DNA from: CAYQQR01 sp964420035
GTDB lineage: Bacteria > Bacteroidota > Bacteroidia > Bacteroidales > SM23-62
Direction: 5' to 3'
NCBI GenBank assembly: GCA_964420035.1
Contig: CAYQQR010000028.1
Location: 1 to 50,715, forward strand
Length of the DNA stretch: 50,715 nucleotides
Numbering within the stretch: the stretch's first letter is position 1; each line of letters opens with the position of its first letter. A model generated the notes under the pieces. The model was not told where the DNA came from. It did not search any database and saw nothing but the letters and a program-made list of their open reading frames with translations. Positions 1-8,751 of the stretch are shown here, piece by piece. Position numbers and translations under genes: made by a program.

Positions 1-91
1 TTTTAAAGTAAATTAAAAAATAGGATACCACTAATCTAAAGGCAGGCAGGGATTCCTGCCTACCGGTCGGGCAGGCAGAATGAAGTTCCTG

Positions 92-122
92 GGTTCCCTG
101 CCTGCCGGCAGGCAGGCTTGGT
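92..122. repeat. GC-rich palindromic repeat, copy 1
   Basis: This 31-bp stretch contains a perfect 20-bp palindrome at 97-116 (CCTGCCTGCC and its reverse complement). It is repeated identically, with flanks, at 50178-50208. Related shorter pieces occur just upstream at 41-78 and at 7055-7071. The rest of 1-222 holds no convincing gene; a small minus-strand reading frame here is made of the repeat itself. The role is unknown: it could be a dispersed REP-like element or a structured transcript end. Confidence 0.8.
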
Positions 123-256
123 CCCTCAGTTCAGTAGGAAGTAAGTAGTAAGTAGAAGCAGCGACCCCGAGTACTCGGGGGAGCGCGTATTTAACAATTT
201 TGTAATTATTCTTTAAGATCAATATTTTAACTTTGAATCAATCTAAACCAAAAATT

Positions 257-1030
257 ATGAGAAAAATGAGACTACAATGGCTTTTGGCCCTGATCTTGGT
301 TGTGCCGGTGATATTTACCACCTGCAGTAAAGACAATGAAGAGGATGAAATTCCATATGAAACCCTTGCACTGGCTGAAGTTGGAGACCTGGTAGACGTG
401 CCGGAAGCCCTGAAGAACAATGACGATCCCTTTGCACAATTGTGCGTGGGATACATTGAGCAGGCTTCCGATTTCTCCGATTTTACCGAATTCATGATCC
501 CACCCGAGAATGCCGAGAGCGTGAGTAAAAAAGCGGGACCGGTCACGTATAAGTGGACGGAGCATTACGACAATCAAAATACCATTACCATCTACTGGAC
601 CTTCGAGGAAGGTGCCAATCAGTACAACTGGGACCTGGACATCCAATTCAACGACGGTGAGGTTTACGATTATATTACCGCCTGGCAGTTGAAGGACAAA
701 ACCGAGGGTGAAATCCGGTTCAATTACAACTTTGTATGTGCCTTATACAGCTCACCCGAGTTTTGTACCGATCTTTTCTGGATCTACCATTGGGAGAAGC
801 ACAGCGACGGCAGTGTAAGCTTAGAGTACTATGTTACTTCCGAATCCTCTGAAGTTACTTATGCCGTTCAATACATTGTTACCGTCAATCCGGACGGATC
901 GGGTTCCGTTGTATTCTACAACAATGACATTATGGTGTATGACATGCGCTGGAACGCGGATGGTAGCGGTTCCTGGACCGCCTATGACAGTGAAGGAAAT
1001 GAAGCCGGCTCAGGTACCTGGTCGGCTTAA
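257..1030 (+). CDS. Hypothetical surface-type lipoprotein
   Basis: This encodes a 257-residue protein of unknown function. A basic start and hydrophobic stretch end in a lipobox with cysteine 23 (FTTC), followed by a strongly acidic stretch (SKDNEEDE). In Bacteroidota such residues after the lipid cysteine act as a surface-export signal, so outer-membrane, outward-facing location is inferred. The mature part is rich in Tyr, Trp and Asp and has repeated strand-like segments with GSGSW/GSGTW near the C-terminus, suggesting a beta-rich fold. I chose the ATG at 257 over an upstream TTG at 233 because the signal peptide begins there. A TAnnTTTG-like sequence at 228-235 could be the -7 box, but no well-spaced -33 element is visible. 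A terminator follows. Confidence 0.8.
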   Translation: MRKMRLQWLLALILVVPVIFTTCSKDNEEDEIPYETLALAEVGDLVDVPEALKNNDDPFAQLCVGYIEQASDFSDFTEFMIPPENAESVSKKAGPVTYKWTEHYDNQNTITIYWTFEEGANQYNWDLDIQFNDGEVYDYITAWQLKDKTEGEIRFNYNFVCALYSSPEFCTDLFWIYHWEKHSDGSVSLEYYVTSESSEVTYAVQYIVTVNPDGSGSVVFYNNDIMVYDMRWNADGSGSWTAYDSEGNEAGSGTWSA

Positions 1031-1047
1031 ACAATGATCAAAGCAAA

Positions 1048-1085
1048 AAGAAACCGGTTTGAATTTCATACCGGTTTCTTTTTTT
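1048..1085 (+). terminator. Rho-independent terminator
   Basis: An 11-bp stem (AAGAAACCGGT paired with ACCGGTTTCTT, 1048-1058 and 1070-1080) is followed by a T-run. It lies 17 bases after the stop of the lipoprotein gene. Confidence 0.85.
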
Positions 1086-1168
1086 ATAAAAGATATGAAC
1101 CCCTGAGTAGAACTATGGGGAATTAAACCCATTCCTTCCCGTCCGCCGTAGCGGAACGCGAAGGAGGA

Positions 1169-1708
1169 TCAAAGTTTTGCACTGATTTTGAAACGAATCT
1201 TCGCCTTGACGTCAATGGCATCGGTGATGGGCTCATCGATAACGCCGGAAGTTTTGAGTTTAAATTCAGAGGAGAGGAGATAGGCTTTGACGTCGGTATC
1301 TTTCAGGTCATCAAAAACAATTTCCCGCACACCATCCGGCACATCATCCACTTCGGCCACGATTCTTTCTATCACCTTATCGGCACTCAGAGATGCCTTT
1401 GCGCTTTTGATGGGATTGAAATTGTATGAGGTATCTTCATTGTTGATCAGGAAGATCACCTCTTTTATTGTAACCTCGTCTATATTGTCCCGGCTCAAGC
1501 CATTTTTATCGAGCAGGGAATCGATATCGCTCCGTATGGCTTCCTGGGCCCAGACGTATGCACCAATTTCATCCTCCTCATTAATTGTAAAATTCACTGA
1601 ATAATAGCCGGTATCAAAATCCAGCAAATCACCCAGAAGGTCTTCACAGGATTGCATGAACCCGGACAGGATCATTAATCCGAGGGCTCCGAATAATAGT
1701 TTTTTCAT
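1169..1708 (-). CDS. Hypothetical lipoprotein
   Basis: This encodes a 179-residue protein of unknown function. It starts with a typical signal (MKKLLFGALGLMILSGF) and a lipoprotein cysteine at residue 21, followed by Glu-Asp, consistent with lipidation and possible surface display. The remainder alternates predicted strands and acidic segments with no motif I recognise. The ATG at 1708 is preferred over a longer frame to 1750, which would add 14 polar residues before the signal peptide. It converges on the upstream lipoprotein gene. The 205-base gap to the next minus-strand gene holds nothing recognisable. Confidence 0.75.
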   Translation of the reverse strand: MKKLLFGALGLMILSGFMQSCEDLLGDLLDFDTGYYSVNFTINEEDEIGAYVWAQEAIRSDIDSLLDKNGLSRDNIDEVTIKEVIFLINNEDTSYNFNPIKSAKASLSADKVIERIVAEVDDVPDGVREIVFDDLKDTDVKAYLLSSEFKLKTSGVIDEPITDAIDVKAKIRFKISAKL

Positions 1709-1913
1709 ATGCTTAAGATTTAGATTTTTCTTTGTTTTATCGTTGAACAAATTTAAGACATTTAGCTATTTAAATCCAGTTTAAATAGGCAACTTTTGAT
1801 CAATCGGGGACTGATTTTTACGAATCTTCCTATTGGGAGTGTTGAACAACAAATGAGAAGGATAAACTTAAGGTAACCCGTGATAGTTCTGCGCCGTATA
1901 TCTTATATCAGGC

Positions 1914-2921
1914 TTAGCTTATTATCCTTACCATTTGTTTTCCTATGTTCTTCCCCCGGAACAGGTTCAGGAAGGCTTCCGGCAGTTTATCAAATCCCTC
2001 GCTGACAGTCTCGATGACCTTGATTTTTCCTTCTTCAGACCAGCGGCGGAGCTCTTTACGTGCTTCCTGGAACCTGTCGCGATAATCATGCACGTTAAAG
2101 CCCTGCATTCGTGCGCGTTTCAGGATAAGCTGCGCGTTGGGACGGGGTCCCATGGGCAGGCGGGTGGTATTGTACATGGATATCTGGCCACAGAGAACAA
2201 CGCGTGCAAATTTATTGACCAGGTAGAGCACGTTATCCGAAATGCTTCCGCCTACATTGTCGAAATAGATATCGATCCCTTCCGTGCAGGTTTTTTGCAG
2301 TTCTTCGCGCAGGTTGGATAGGGTTTTATAGTTTATGGCATCATCGAAGCCCAGGTCTTTTTTGAGTATGGTAACTTTCTCATCACTTCCTGCAATGCCT
2401 ACCACGCGGCAGCCCTTCATTTTTCCGATCTGCCCGGCCACCGAACCTACAGCGCCTGCAGCACCCGATACAACCAGGTCGGCTCCGGTGCGCGGCAGTC
2501 CCACATCCAGCAGACCGAAATAGGCCGTGAGGCCCGTCAGGCCCAGTAAACCCAGGTAGAGCTTGGGATCCACCCCGTCCGGGATCCGGGTCAGGTCGCT
2601 CCCGTCGTGCAGCTGGTATTCCGACCAGTTCAGTTGGCCCAGCACACGGTCGCCCAAGGAAAAACCAGGCAACTTGGAATGCGCGACTTCGGCAACCACA
2701 TCGCCCACCATGGGGGATCCAAGCTGAAAGGAGGTGATGTATGAACCCGCACCCGGGTTCATGCGGTTCCGCATATAGGGGTCAACCGATATATACAAGC
2801 TGCGCAGGAGAATCTGTCCGTCGTTGGGTTCGGGAATTTCATCCACCACCGTGTCAAAAATCCCTGCATCCGGCTCGCCCGACGGACGTTTGGCGAGTAT
2901 CATCGTTTTGTTTTCGGGCAT
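1914..2921 (-). CDS. NADP-dependent medium-chain reductase (CurA/leukotriene B4 dehydrogenase-like)
   Basis: This is a 335-residue member of the zinc-independent branch of the medium-chain dehydrogenase/reductase superfamily, whose members reduce the C=C bond of alpha,beta-unsaturated carbonyl compounds with NADPH. The sequence shows the family's N-terminal DPYMRNRM motif (residues 48-54) and the nucleotide-binding AAGAVG loop (about 154-159) in a Rossmann fold. The structural-zinc cysteine cluster of true alcohol dehydrogenases is absent. Length matches the family (about 335-345). The ATG at 2921 is preferred over an upstream TTG at 2939. It stands alone on the minus strand, divergent from the metallo-hydrolase gene. 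The exact substrate cannot be told from sequence. Confidence 0.9.
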   Translation of the reverse strand: MPENKTMILAKRPSGEPDAGIFDTVVDEIPEPNDGQILLRSLYISVDPYMRNRMNPGAGSYITSFQLGSPMVGDVVAEVAHSKLPGFSLGDRVLGQLNWSEYQLHDGSDLTRIPDGVDPKLYLGLLGLTGLTAYFGLLDVGLPRTGADLVVSGAAGAVGSVAGQIGKMKGCRVVGIAGSDEKVTILKKDLGFDDAINYKTLSNLREELQKTCTEGIDIYFDNVGGSISDNVLYLVNKFARVVLCGQISMYNTTRLPMGPRPNAQLILKRARMQGFNVHDYRDRFQEARKELRRWSEEGKIKVIETVSEGFDKLPEAFLNLFRGKNIGKQMVRIIS

Positions 2922-3036
2922 TGTTACTAATTTTTTCAAAAATTAAGCATTTTTTTCCAGCACACACAACATGGGAAATATAATTGCTTTCTTTGGAACT
3001 AATTCGGATATTTAGGTGTTTTTTAAATTACGAGCC

Positions 3037-3939
3037 ATGGAAAGACGAGCTTTTATTAAGACTGCCGGTGTATTCGGACTCATCAGCATGACTCCCCTAA
3101 GCGAACTTCGCCGAATGCTTAAAAGGGATAACCCATTTGAAATAAAAAAATTAAGGGGTGATATATATACTTTTACTGAAAGAGGAGGAACCATAGCTTT
3201 CAAATTGCATGAAGAGGGGGTTGTTGTGGTGGACGCCCAGTTCCCGGAGCAGGCCGGACACTTGATCGCTGAACTTAAGAATCGTGCGGTCAATCGGGTA
3301 AACCTGCTCATAAATACCCATCATCATTGGGATCATACGGCAGGGAACATTGCTTTTAAGGATATGGCGGATATGCTCCTGGCGCATGAAAATTCCAGGA
3401 AAAACCAGATGCGGGTTGCCGGAGAGCGGGACACGGAGACAGAAAACCTGTACCCGGACACCTTGTACACCGATAGCTGGAAAGATACGGTTGCCGGGGA
3501 AGCGATCGAGCTCAAATATCACGGTCCGGCCCATACCGACGGGGACAGTGTGATCCATTTTCAGGATTCCAATGTGGTGCATACAGGAGATCTGATCTTC
3601 AACCGGCGTTATCCCTATATCGACCAGTCGGCCGGAGCTTCCATTTCCAACTGGATCACTACCCTGAAAGAGGTGCACAAGGAATTTGACCAGGAAACCC
3701 TCTTTGTATTCGGTCATGCCGGCGAAGGCTGGCCCGTTACCGGGAAGCGTGAAGACCTGGAGGCCATGGCCAATTATCTGGACTGCTTGCTGGAATTTGT
3801 GAAAAAGGAAGTGAAGTCAGGGAAAAGCCTGGAAGCCATCTCCGCACCGGATACCGGAATCCCCGGTGCCCCGGAATGGCAGGGAAGGGGATTGGGACGG
3901 AACCTGCAGGCCGCGTGGAATGAAGTAAATGGGAATTAA
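3037..3939 (+). CDS. Tat-exported MBL-fold metallo-hydrolase
   Basis: This encodes a 300-residue metallo-beta-lactamase-fold hydrolase. The binuclear metal site is complete: H95, H97, D99 and H100 in the THHHWDHTAG motif, then H166 (GPAHTDGD), D185 (HTGD) and H227 (FGHA). The N-terminus begins MERRAFIKTAG, a twin-arginine (RRxFIK) signal typical of Tat export, so a periplasmic enzyme is inferred. A GTG start at 3016 is possible, but the ATG at 3037 puts the twin arginines at the very N-terminus. The arrangement resembles glyoxalase-II-like and subclass-B3-like lactamase relatives; the substrate is not evident. The following 223-base gap carries a long imperfect inverted repeat. Confidence 0.88.
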   Translation: MERRAFIKTAGVFGLISMTPLSELRRMLKRDNPFEIKKLRGDIYTFTERGGTIAFKLHEEGVVVVDAQFPEQAGHLIAELKNRAVNRVNLLINTHHHWDHTAGNIAFKDMADMLLAHENSRKNQMRVAGERDTETENLYPDTLYTDSWKDTVAGEAIELKYHGPAHTDGDSVIHFQDSNVVHTGDLIFNRRYPYIDQSAGASISNWITTLKEVHKEFDQETLFVFGHAGEGWPVTGKREDLEAMANYLDCLLEFVKKEVKSGKSLEAISAPDTGIPGAPEWQGRGLGRNLQAAWNEVNGN

Positions 3940-3955
3940 ATTCGAAATCCGAATA

Positions 3956-4064
3956 TCCGAAATACGAAACGAAATTAAAAATCAGAAATTCGAAACAATT
4001 CGTGGAATTTCTTCTATGGTTGGATATTCCCTGAAATTGAATGTTTCTGATTTCGTATTTCGGA
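3956..4064. repeat. Imperfect inverted repeat
   Basis: The arms 3956-3969 (TCCGAAATACGAAA) and 4051-4064 are perfect 14-bp reverse complements, with weaker matching beyond them. The sequence is built from short recurring words (CGAAAT, GAAATTC). It could form a long hairpin after the metallo-hydrolase gene. No open reading frame is supported here. Confidence 0.75.
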
Positions 4065-4162
4065 TTTAGAATTTAGAACTTATTTATACGCTATTACAGG
4101 CAGGGCAATCAAAAAATTTCTTATCTTGCGCTCGTTTAATCATTATTATTTTTTATTGCTTT

Positions 4163-4354
4163 ATGAAAAAAGGTAGAGTTAAATTTTTCAATGAATCCAA
4201 AGGTTATGGATTTATTGTGGATCAGGAAACCGAAAAGGAAATTTTCGTTCACGTATCCGGCTTGGTCGATGAGATCAAGGAAGACGATGAAGTGACTTTT
4301 GAAGTAACTGAAGGCAAGAAAGGCCTCAACGCTATAGAGGTCAGATTGGCATGA
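4163..4354 (+). CDS. Cold-shock domain protein (CspA family)
   Basis: This encodes a 63-residue single cold-shock domain protein that binds single-stranded RNA or DNA and acts as an RNA chaperone. The RNP1 motif (KGYGFI) and the RNP2-equivalent (IFVHVS) are present in the expected order after the family's N-terminal KGRVKFFN. Length is slightly under the usual 65-70 residues. The gene is monocistronic and ends in a strong terminator. Whether it is cold-induced cannot be read from the sequence. Confidence 0.95.
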   Translation: MKKGRVKFFNESKGYGFIVDQETEKEIFVHVSGLVDEIKEDDEVTFEVTEGKKGLNAIEVRLA

Positions 4355-4392
4355 TGACCTTGAATTGAATTTCCTGGTTAATTTAGAATGAG

Positions 4393-4419
4393 CCCGGTGC
4401 AACAGCACCGGGTTTTTTT
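4393..4419 (+). terminator. Rho-independent terminator after csp
   Basis: An 8-bp perfect stem (CCCGGTGC, loop AACA, GCACCGGG) is followed by seven T residues, 38 bases after the cold-shock gene stop. Confidence 0.92.
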
Positions 4420-4551
4420 GTTCTCGATTAGATTCTTTTCTATCCTATAATTTATTGTATATCAATAGTATGTTTTAAAACCAAACATCACCACCTCCCT
4501 CTCGGCCCTATCTATTATCCAGCTTTTTATTATTTTTTTCTCTCCCCCCGG

Positions 4552-4630
4552 CCCCCTCTCCACCATGTGGAGAGGGGGAGATACACTGGTAATCAATTAA
4601 TTATGAATTCCCCTCCTTTCCAAGGAGGGG
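4552..4630. repeat. Two adjacent perfect hairpins
   Basis: A 12-bp perfect stem with a 3-base loop (CCCCCTCTCCAC at 4552-4563, complement at 4567-4578) is followed by a 9-bp perfect stem with a 3-base loop (CCCCTCCTT at 4610-4618, complement at 4622-4630). They fill most of the 339-base gap 4355-4693 between the cold-shock gene and the convergent PAS gene. No gene is seen there. They look like dispersed intergenic repeats and might also stop transcription in either direction. Confidence 0.75.
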
Positions 4631-4693
4631 TACTTGTTGTGCCAGCAAAAAGGGGGGGATGGTTAGAAAATTAAAGAAAGTCACGATTTACTT

Positions 4694-6961
4694 TCACTTT
4701 ATTATTTCTTCCATGAAAAGAAGGTATTCCTTTCCCTCAGTCAATCGCATGACTTCCAAAGTCACCTTCAATTTATGTCTTTTCCTGCCGGTCCTGAATT
4801 CAATTTCCTGATCTTTAAAAGCTGTTTTTTCTTTCTCGGTGTCCAGTAAGGCTTCAAACCGGGCGGGATAATCACCTTCCTTACCGGGGAAAAGGCTTTT
4901 AAGTGGCTGATCCAGTGCTTTATCCATACTGGTTTTCCATAGATCCAGCGCTGCCCGGTTCATGTACCGGATCATGCTTTGGTTGTCAATACATGTTACA
5001 GCTATGGGAAGCGAGGATAGTATGGAACGGTAATGCCGGTTTTCTTTTTGTAACGCGGCGGTTTGCTGACGAATGTTTTTCTCTTTTTCCTCCAGCTTTT
5101 TATTCATCTCAAGTTCGGCCAGTTCCAGTCTTTCCTCGCGTAACTTGAGTTGTTCTGATAATCTACGGCTTTCTGCTTCAACGTTTTTAGTCCCCGTAAT
5201 TTCACTGGCCAGAAAAATAACCTTGGTTACTTCACCATACATATCGTTGACTGCGGTAAAGGTGGCCCTGAACCATTTTTCCTCTTCATAACGGGTCAGC
5301 ATCTTAACCTGACCCTGGAAAGCTTCACCCTTCAGTACATGTTCCCATACCTCGCTGAAGTGCTCCAGATCTTTCTTGCCGAGGAAATCAAAAACATTCA
5401 TATCCGGAAGTTCTACGGCCGTATACTTCATTGTTTTTTCGAAGAGCTCATTCACCTTGATCACTTTGCCATCGGGGGTAAACTCAGCTTTGAGGTTGAT
5501 CCGGTTGATGGCTTCTATCTGCCCCTCAAAGTCCAGCGATTGTTTCTTCTGCTCCGTGTTATCGATCGCCAGGAACAGGATCCGGTCCACCGAACCATTG
5601 TCATTCCGGATGCAGGTATAGGTAGCCATGGTCCACAAGTCCTGCCCCTGCTTTGTAAGGAGCTTCATATATCCCTCAAAGTGACGGCCGCCCTCTGCAA
5701 GCCTGTTCCAGATTTCGTTGAACCACTCCAGGTCTTTTTCATTGATGAACATGGAAACGGGTTTCCCTTCGACTTCAGCATTGCCTGTATACCCAAGCTT
5801 TTTCAAAAACAAGGTATTGGCGTAAAGCAAATTGCCTTCAACATCATAGTCTGCACGTATTAAGGTATGATTTACCGAATTGGTAAAACTGATAAAACGT
5901 TCGGCCTGGGAGGCAGCCTGTTCTTGTGTGGAACGAAGTTCCTCCATTTGCTGCCTCAATTGCTCTTCCTGCTGGGCGAGGGTTTCTGCCTGCTTCCTGG
6001 AAGCTTTGAGCAGGGCCTCTGTCTTTAAGCTGTTCTGTATGCTGGCAATGGTGGTGGCAATACTTTCTGCAACTCTTTTCAGAAAATCCAGTTCAAAGGA
6101 AGCATATTCCCGGAAAGAGCCAATCTCGAGAATCCCAATTACGCTGTCCTGGTAGATCATAGGAACAATAATCAGGGTGGATGGTGTGGAATGTCCCAGA
6201 CCGCTGGTTATCTCAAGGTAACCATCCGGTACATCGGTCAGATAGATCGGTCCTTTTTCTATGGCTGCGGCCCCGATCATCCCGTCGCCCCATGCAACGG
6301 TCTTATCGGCAAATTTTCTCCTGTTATAAGCATAACAGGCCAAAAGGTCGAAATCTCTCTCTTTGTCCTTATTTTCCCGAAGCAGGAAAAAACCTCCCTG
6401 GTTGGCCCCGATGTATTGGACCAGGTTTTTGATCAGGTCAAAGGCAAAATCCTCCAATGAATCGGCAGTGGCCCGCAAAAGCTCAGCAAACTTCGCCAAA
6501 CCTTCCGATACCCAATTTCGGCGGTCATCTTCAGCCTTTCCGGACTGGTCCTGTTCCCTTTGCTGCAAAAGATAGTTCTTTAGTTCTTCCAGAACCGTTG
6601 TGGCTTCTACGCTATGTTCAATGTGGGTGTCAAGGTCCAGCGCTCCTGAACTGATCTTCTTAACCTTACCGAGAACGAGCTTTAGATTGTCAAAATGCTG
6701 TTTTTGCTCACTTTGCTTTTTTTCTTTCAATCGATAATAGCCTGACGTGAAATAGAATGTCGCCCCTGCAAGGATAATGGGCAAGAGCCACAGAAGATAC
6801 ATTTCCGGGGACCTGCGGTGTATATCTGCTATGATACGGAAGGAGAATTCCCAATTCAGTCTTGCACTGTACCATAACCAACCCGCAACAGGAACCATTG
6901 ACGAGAGCAGGAACAGAAGGAGGGTAAGTCTGAAAAGCTTATTCCGGTGTTCACTATTCAT
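4694..6961 (-). CDS. Membrane GAF/multi-PAS sensor protein without kinase domain
   Basis: This encodes a 755-residue sensor. Two hydrophobic segments (about 8-30 and 52-74) flank a very short extracytoplasmic loop. After a linker helix comes a GAF domain (about 165-310), a coiled coil (310-355), two consecutive PAS domains (about 355-475 and 480-600), a second coiled coil (600-655) and a last PAS domain (about 655-750). The protein ends there: there is no His-phosphoacceptor domain, no HATPase, and no GGDEF, EAL, PP2C or methyl-acceptor region. It must act by protein contact or lack its partner in cis. It lies 156 bases downstream of a stand-alone receiver on the same strand, so a shared pathway is inferred. 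The signal sensed is unknown. Confidence 0.85.
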   Translation of the reverse strand: MNSEHRNKLFRLTLLLFLLSSMVPVAGWLWYSARLNWEFSFRIIADIHRRSPEMYLLWLLPIILAGATFYFTSGYYRLKEKKQSEQKQHFDNLKLVLGKVKKISSGALDLDTHIEHSVEATTVLEELKNYLLQQREQDQSGKAEDDRRNWVSEGLAKFAELLRATADSLEDFAFDLIKNLVQYIGANQGGFFLLRENKDKERDFDLLACYAYNRRKFADKTVAWGDGMIGAAAIEKGPIYLTDVPDGYLEITSGLGHSTPSTLIIVPMIYQDSVIGILEIGSFREYASFELDFLKRVAESIATTIASIQNSLKTEALLKASRKQAETLAQQEEQLRQQMEELRSTQEQAASQAERFISFTNSVNHTLIRADYDVEGNLLYANTLFLKKLGYTGNAEVEGKPVSMFINEKDLEWFNEIWNRLAEGGRHFEGYMKLLTKQGQDLWTMATYTCIRNDNGSVDRILFLAIDNTEQKKQSLDFEGQIEAINRINLKAEFTPDGKVIKVNELFEKTMKYTAVELPDMNVFDFLGKKDLEHFSEVWEHVLKGEAFQGQVKMLTRYEEEKWFRATFTAVNDMYGEVTKVIFLASEITGTKNVEAESRRLSEQLKLREERLELAELEMNKKLEEKEKNIRQQTAALQKENRHYRSILSSLPIAVTCIDNQSMIRYMNRAALDLWKTSMDKALDQPLKSLFPGKEGDYPARFEALLDTEKEKTAFKDQEIEFRTGRKRHKLKVTLEVMRLTEGKEYLLFMEEIIK

Positions 6962-7036
6962 GCGGGAGTATTCAGAATTAATATCTAAAAATACTCATTC
7001 TTTCCTTAAGAGTAAGAAGTATTTAAAATGATACGC

Positions 7037-7112
7037 GTTACGGGATACGGGTTACCTGCCGGACAGGCAGGCGCGTAAAGCGTTCCGAAACCCGTAACAC
7101 GAAACCCGTAAC
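7037..7112. repeat. Imperfect inverted repeat between receiver and PAS gene
   Basis: GTTACGGG at 7037-7044 pairs with CCCGTAAC at 7091-7098 or 7105-7112. A nested GC-rich dyad, CCTGCC/GGCAGG (7055-7071), belongs to the palindrome family seen at 97-116. It may form a hairpin in the mRNA between the two genes. Confidence 0.7.
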
Positions 7113-7117
7113 ATTTA

Positions 7118-7489
7118 TTAAAGGTATTTCTCGACTTTGGCGATGAGATTGTTAATTTCTACCGGCTTCTCGATAAAGTCGACGGCCCCCAGCTTCATGG
7201 TTCGATCTTTATTTTCCTGGTCGGTTACGGCACTGACGGCAATCACGGGAATTTTACTGTTTTCCGGATCCTTGTTGATGGTCTCCAGGAATTCGTATCC
7301 ACTGACCTCGGGCATCAGCAAGTCGAGCAGTATTAGAGCCGGGCGTTCCTTGCGAATAATTTCCATACCTTCCCGGGCACTCAGTGCGGTGAGTATGCCA
7401 TAACCTTTGGATTGAAGTATGGCTTCCAATAAAACTACATTGGTCGTTGAATCATCAATGACCAGGACTTTTTGTGTTTTGTTTGACAT
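7118..7489 (-). CDS. Stand-alone response-regulator receiver (CheY-like)
   Basis: This encodes a 123-residue single receiver domain with no output domain. The conserved phosphorylation set is visible: the acidic pair in VIDDS near the start, the phospho-accepting Asp in LILLDLLMP, the Ser/Thr position in VSAV and the Lys in IEKP. Its role would be phosphotransfer or phosphorylation-dependent protein binding. It lies upstream of the kinase-less GAF/PAS protein on the same strand and divergently from the Crp/Fnr-type regulator. No histidine kinase is encoded nearby, so the phosphodonor is unknown. Confidence 0.93.
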   Translation of the reverse strand: MSNKTQKVLVIDDSTTNVVLLEAILQSKGYGILTALSAREGMEIIRKERPALILLDLLMPEVSGYEFLETINKDPENSKIPVIAVSAVTDQENKDRTMKLGAVDFIEKPVEINNLIAKVEKYL

Positions 7490-7587
7490 GACCGAAGGTG
7501 GCTGCAGTTCCTGATTGAAGAGCTAAATATACCTGTTAAGCCCTGTTGGATTCAATTCGTGCAGAGTGACATTCCTTACCTGGTGGT

Positions 7588-7603
7588 GATGATATAAATC
7601 ATC
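7588..7603. promoter_or_regulatory. FNR-like dyad, candidate Crp/Fnr-family operator
   Basis: GATGAT-ATAA-ATCATC is a perfect 6-bp inverted repeat with a 4-base centre. Its core ATGAT-N4-ATCAT matches the FNR consensus TTGAT-N4-ATCAA at eight of ten defined positions. It lies 99 bases upstream of the minus-strand receiver and about 69 bases upstream of the Crp/Fnr-family gene, in the divergent control region. Confidence 0.5.
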
Positions 7604-7671
7604 ATAAAGCAATCTCCCGTGTTGATGGGTTTTTTTTATATATTTAATCTTTTTGATAAACCCCCTATATC

Positions 7672-8361
7672 TTGAATCTCAAAGTTATAAATACCGGGGA
7701 TGAAGACCTGAATTTGCCTTTTCAGCATCTTTTGAGCGAAGAACAGCTGGAGCAGGTAAGGAAGCACTCGAACACGGTCCGCTTCAAAAATAAAGATGTC
7801 ATCTTCAGGCAGAATACACGAACATCCCATATCATGCTGGTCGAATCGGGCCTGGTGAAAGTGTTCAAAGAGGGAAGGCAGGAAAAAAACATGATCCTGA
7901 AGCTGGCTGTCACAGGGGAATACCTTGGCCTGATGTCGGTTTTTGGAAAGGATACCCATGAATACTCAGCCTCCACGATCCACCATGCAAACATCCGGTT
8001 TATCGATATCAACATATTCAAAAACCTAATCCTGGAAAATGGTAAATACGCCCTGAAACTCATTCATATGATCAGCCTGGACGGTTTATTTATTTTCGAC
8101 AGGTTGATGGGTCAATCCTATAAACAACTGCCGGGAAGGATAGCCGATGTTTTACTCTATTTCTCCGGGATAATCTTTAAGAAGGATGAATTTGATATAC
8201 CTCTTAGCAGGAGGGAACTGGCAGAATTGGCAGGGACCACCAAGGAGAGTTTTATAAGGACCCTTACCGAATTCAAGAACGATAGGATCATTGAACTGGA
8301 AGGGACAAAAATCAGGATACGGAGCAAAGACATTGTGGAAACCCTGAGCAAACTCGGTTAG
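7672..8361 (+). CDS. Crp/Fnr-family transcriptional regulator
   Basis: This encodes a 229-residue regulator. The N-terminal half is a cyclic-nucleotide-binding-type beta-roll (about 20-130), followed by a dimerisation helix and a C-terminal winged helix-turn-helix (about 165-220). The recognition helix (GTTKESFIRTL) keeps the Glu and Arg that contact the GA core in CRP and FNR. There are no cysteines, so it is not an Fe-S oxygen sensor like FNR. The residues of a classical cAMP pocket are not obvious either, so the effector is unknown. The start is uncertain: no ATG is available before the domain, and I use the TTG at 7672, a few codons after an in-frame stop. The next receiver gene begins 18 bases after the stop, suggesting an operon. 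Confidence 0.88.
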   Translation: MNLKVINTGDEDLNLPFQHLLSEEQLEQVRKHSNTVRFKNKDVIFRQNTRTSHIMLVESGLVKVFKEGRQEKNMILKLAVTGEYLGLMSVFGKDTHEYSASTIHHANIRFIDINIFKNLILENGKYALKLIHMISLDGLFIFDRLMGQSYKQLPGRIADVLLYFSGIIFKKDEFDIPLSRRELAELAGTTKESFIRTLTEFKNDRIIELEGTKIRIRSKDIVETLSKLG

Positions 8362-8379
8362 CCTCAAGATGAAAACAAG

Positions 8380-8751
8380 ATGAAAATCCTTATCGTGGAT
8401 GATATTTTCACCAACCGGATGTTGTTGAGAGATATCATCCGATCATTGAATTATGATTATGTAGAATCGGAAAACGGAAAACAGGCCCTGGAGATCATCA
8501 GGCAAGAAGATGTTGGCATCGTTTTGATGGATATTGAAATGCCCGTGATGAACGGCCTGGAAACTACCCGCTATATACGGGAAGTACTACCTCATCCGAA
8601 AAACAGGACCATAGTCGTTGCGATCACGGCTCACAATCCGCACATGTTCTTCGAAGATTATCAGGATGCCGGCTTCGATCAGATCATCACGAAACCCTAT
8701 AATGCAGAGAAAATACAAGAAGTCATTTCCATATATGAAAGGAAAGCTTGA
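8380..8751 (+). CDS. Stand-alone response-regulator receiver
   Basis: This encodes a 123-residue CheY-like receiver without an output domain. It has the acidic pair (IVDDI), the phospho-acceptor Asp (VLMDIEMPVMNG), the Thr (AITAHN) and the Lys (ITKPY). The sequence resembles receivers normally found at the C-terminus of hybrid kinases (MDIEMPVMNG). It is probably co-transcribed with the Crp/Fnr-family gene just upstream. No cognate kinase is in the window. Confidence 0.93.
   Translation: MKILIVDDIFTNRMLLRDIIRSLNYDYVESENGKQALEIIRQEDVGIVLMDIEMPVMNGLETTRYIREVLPHPKNRTIVVAITAHNPHMFFEDYQDAGFDQIITKPYNAEKIQEVISIYERKA

Noticed and set aside
31..222. 63-codon minus-strand frame at the window start
   Set aside because: Its sequence is largely translation of the GC-rich palindromic repeats.
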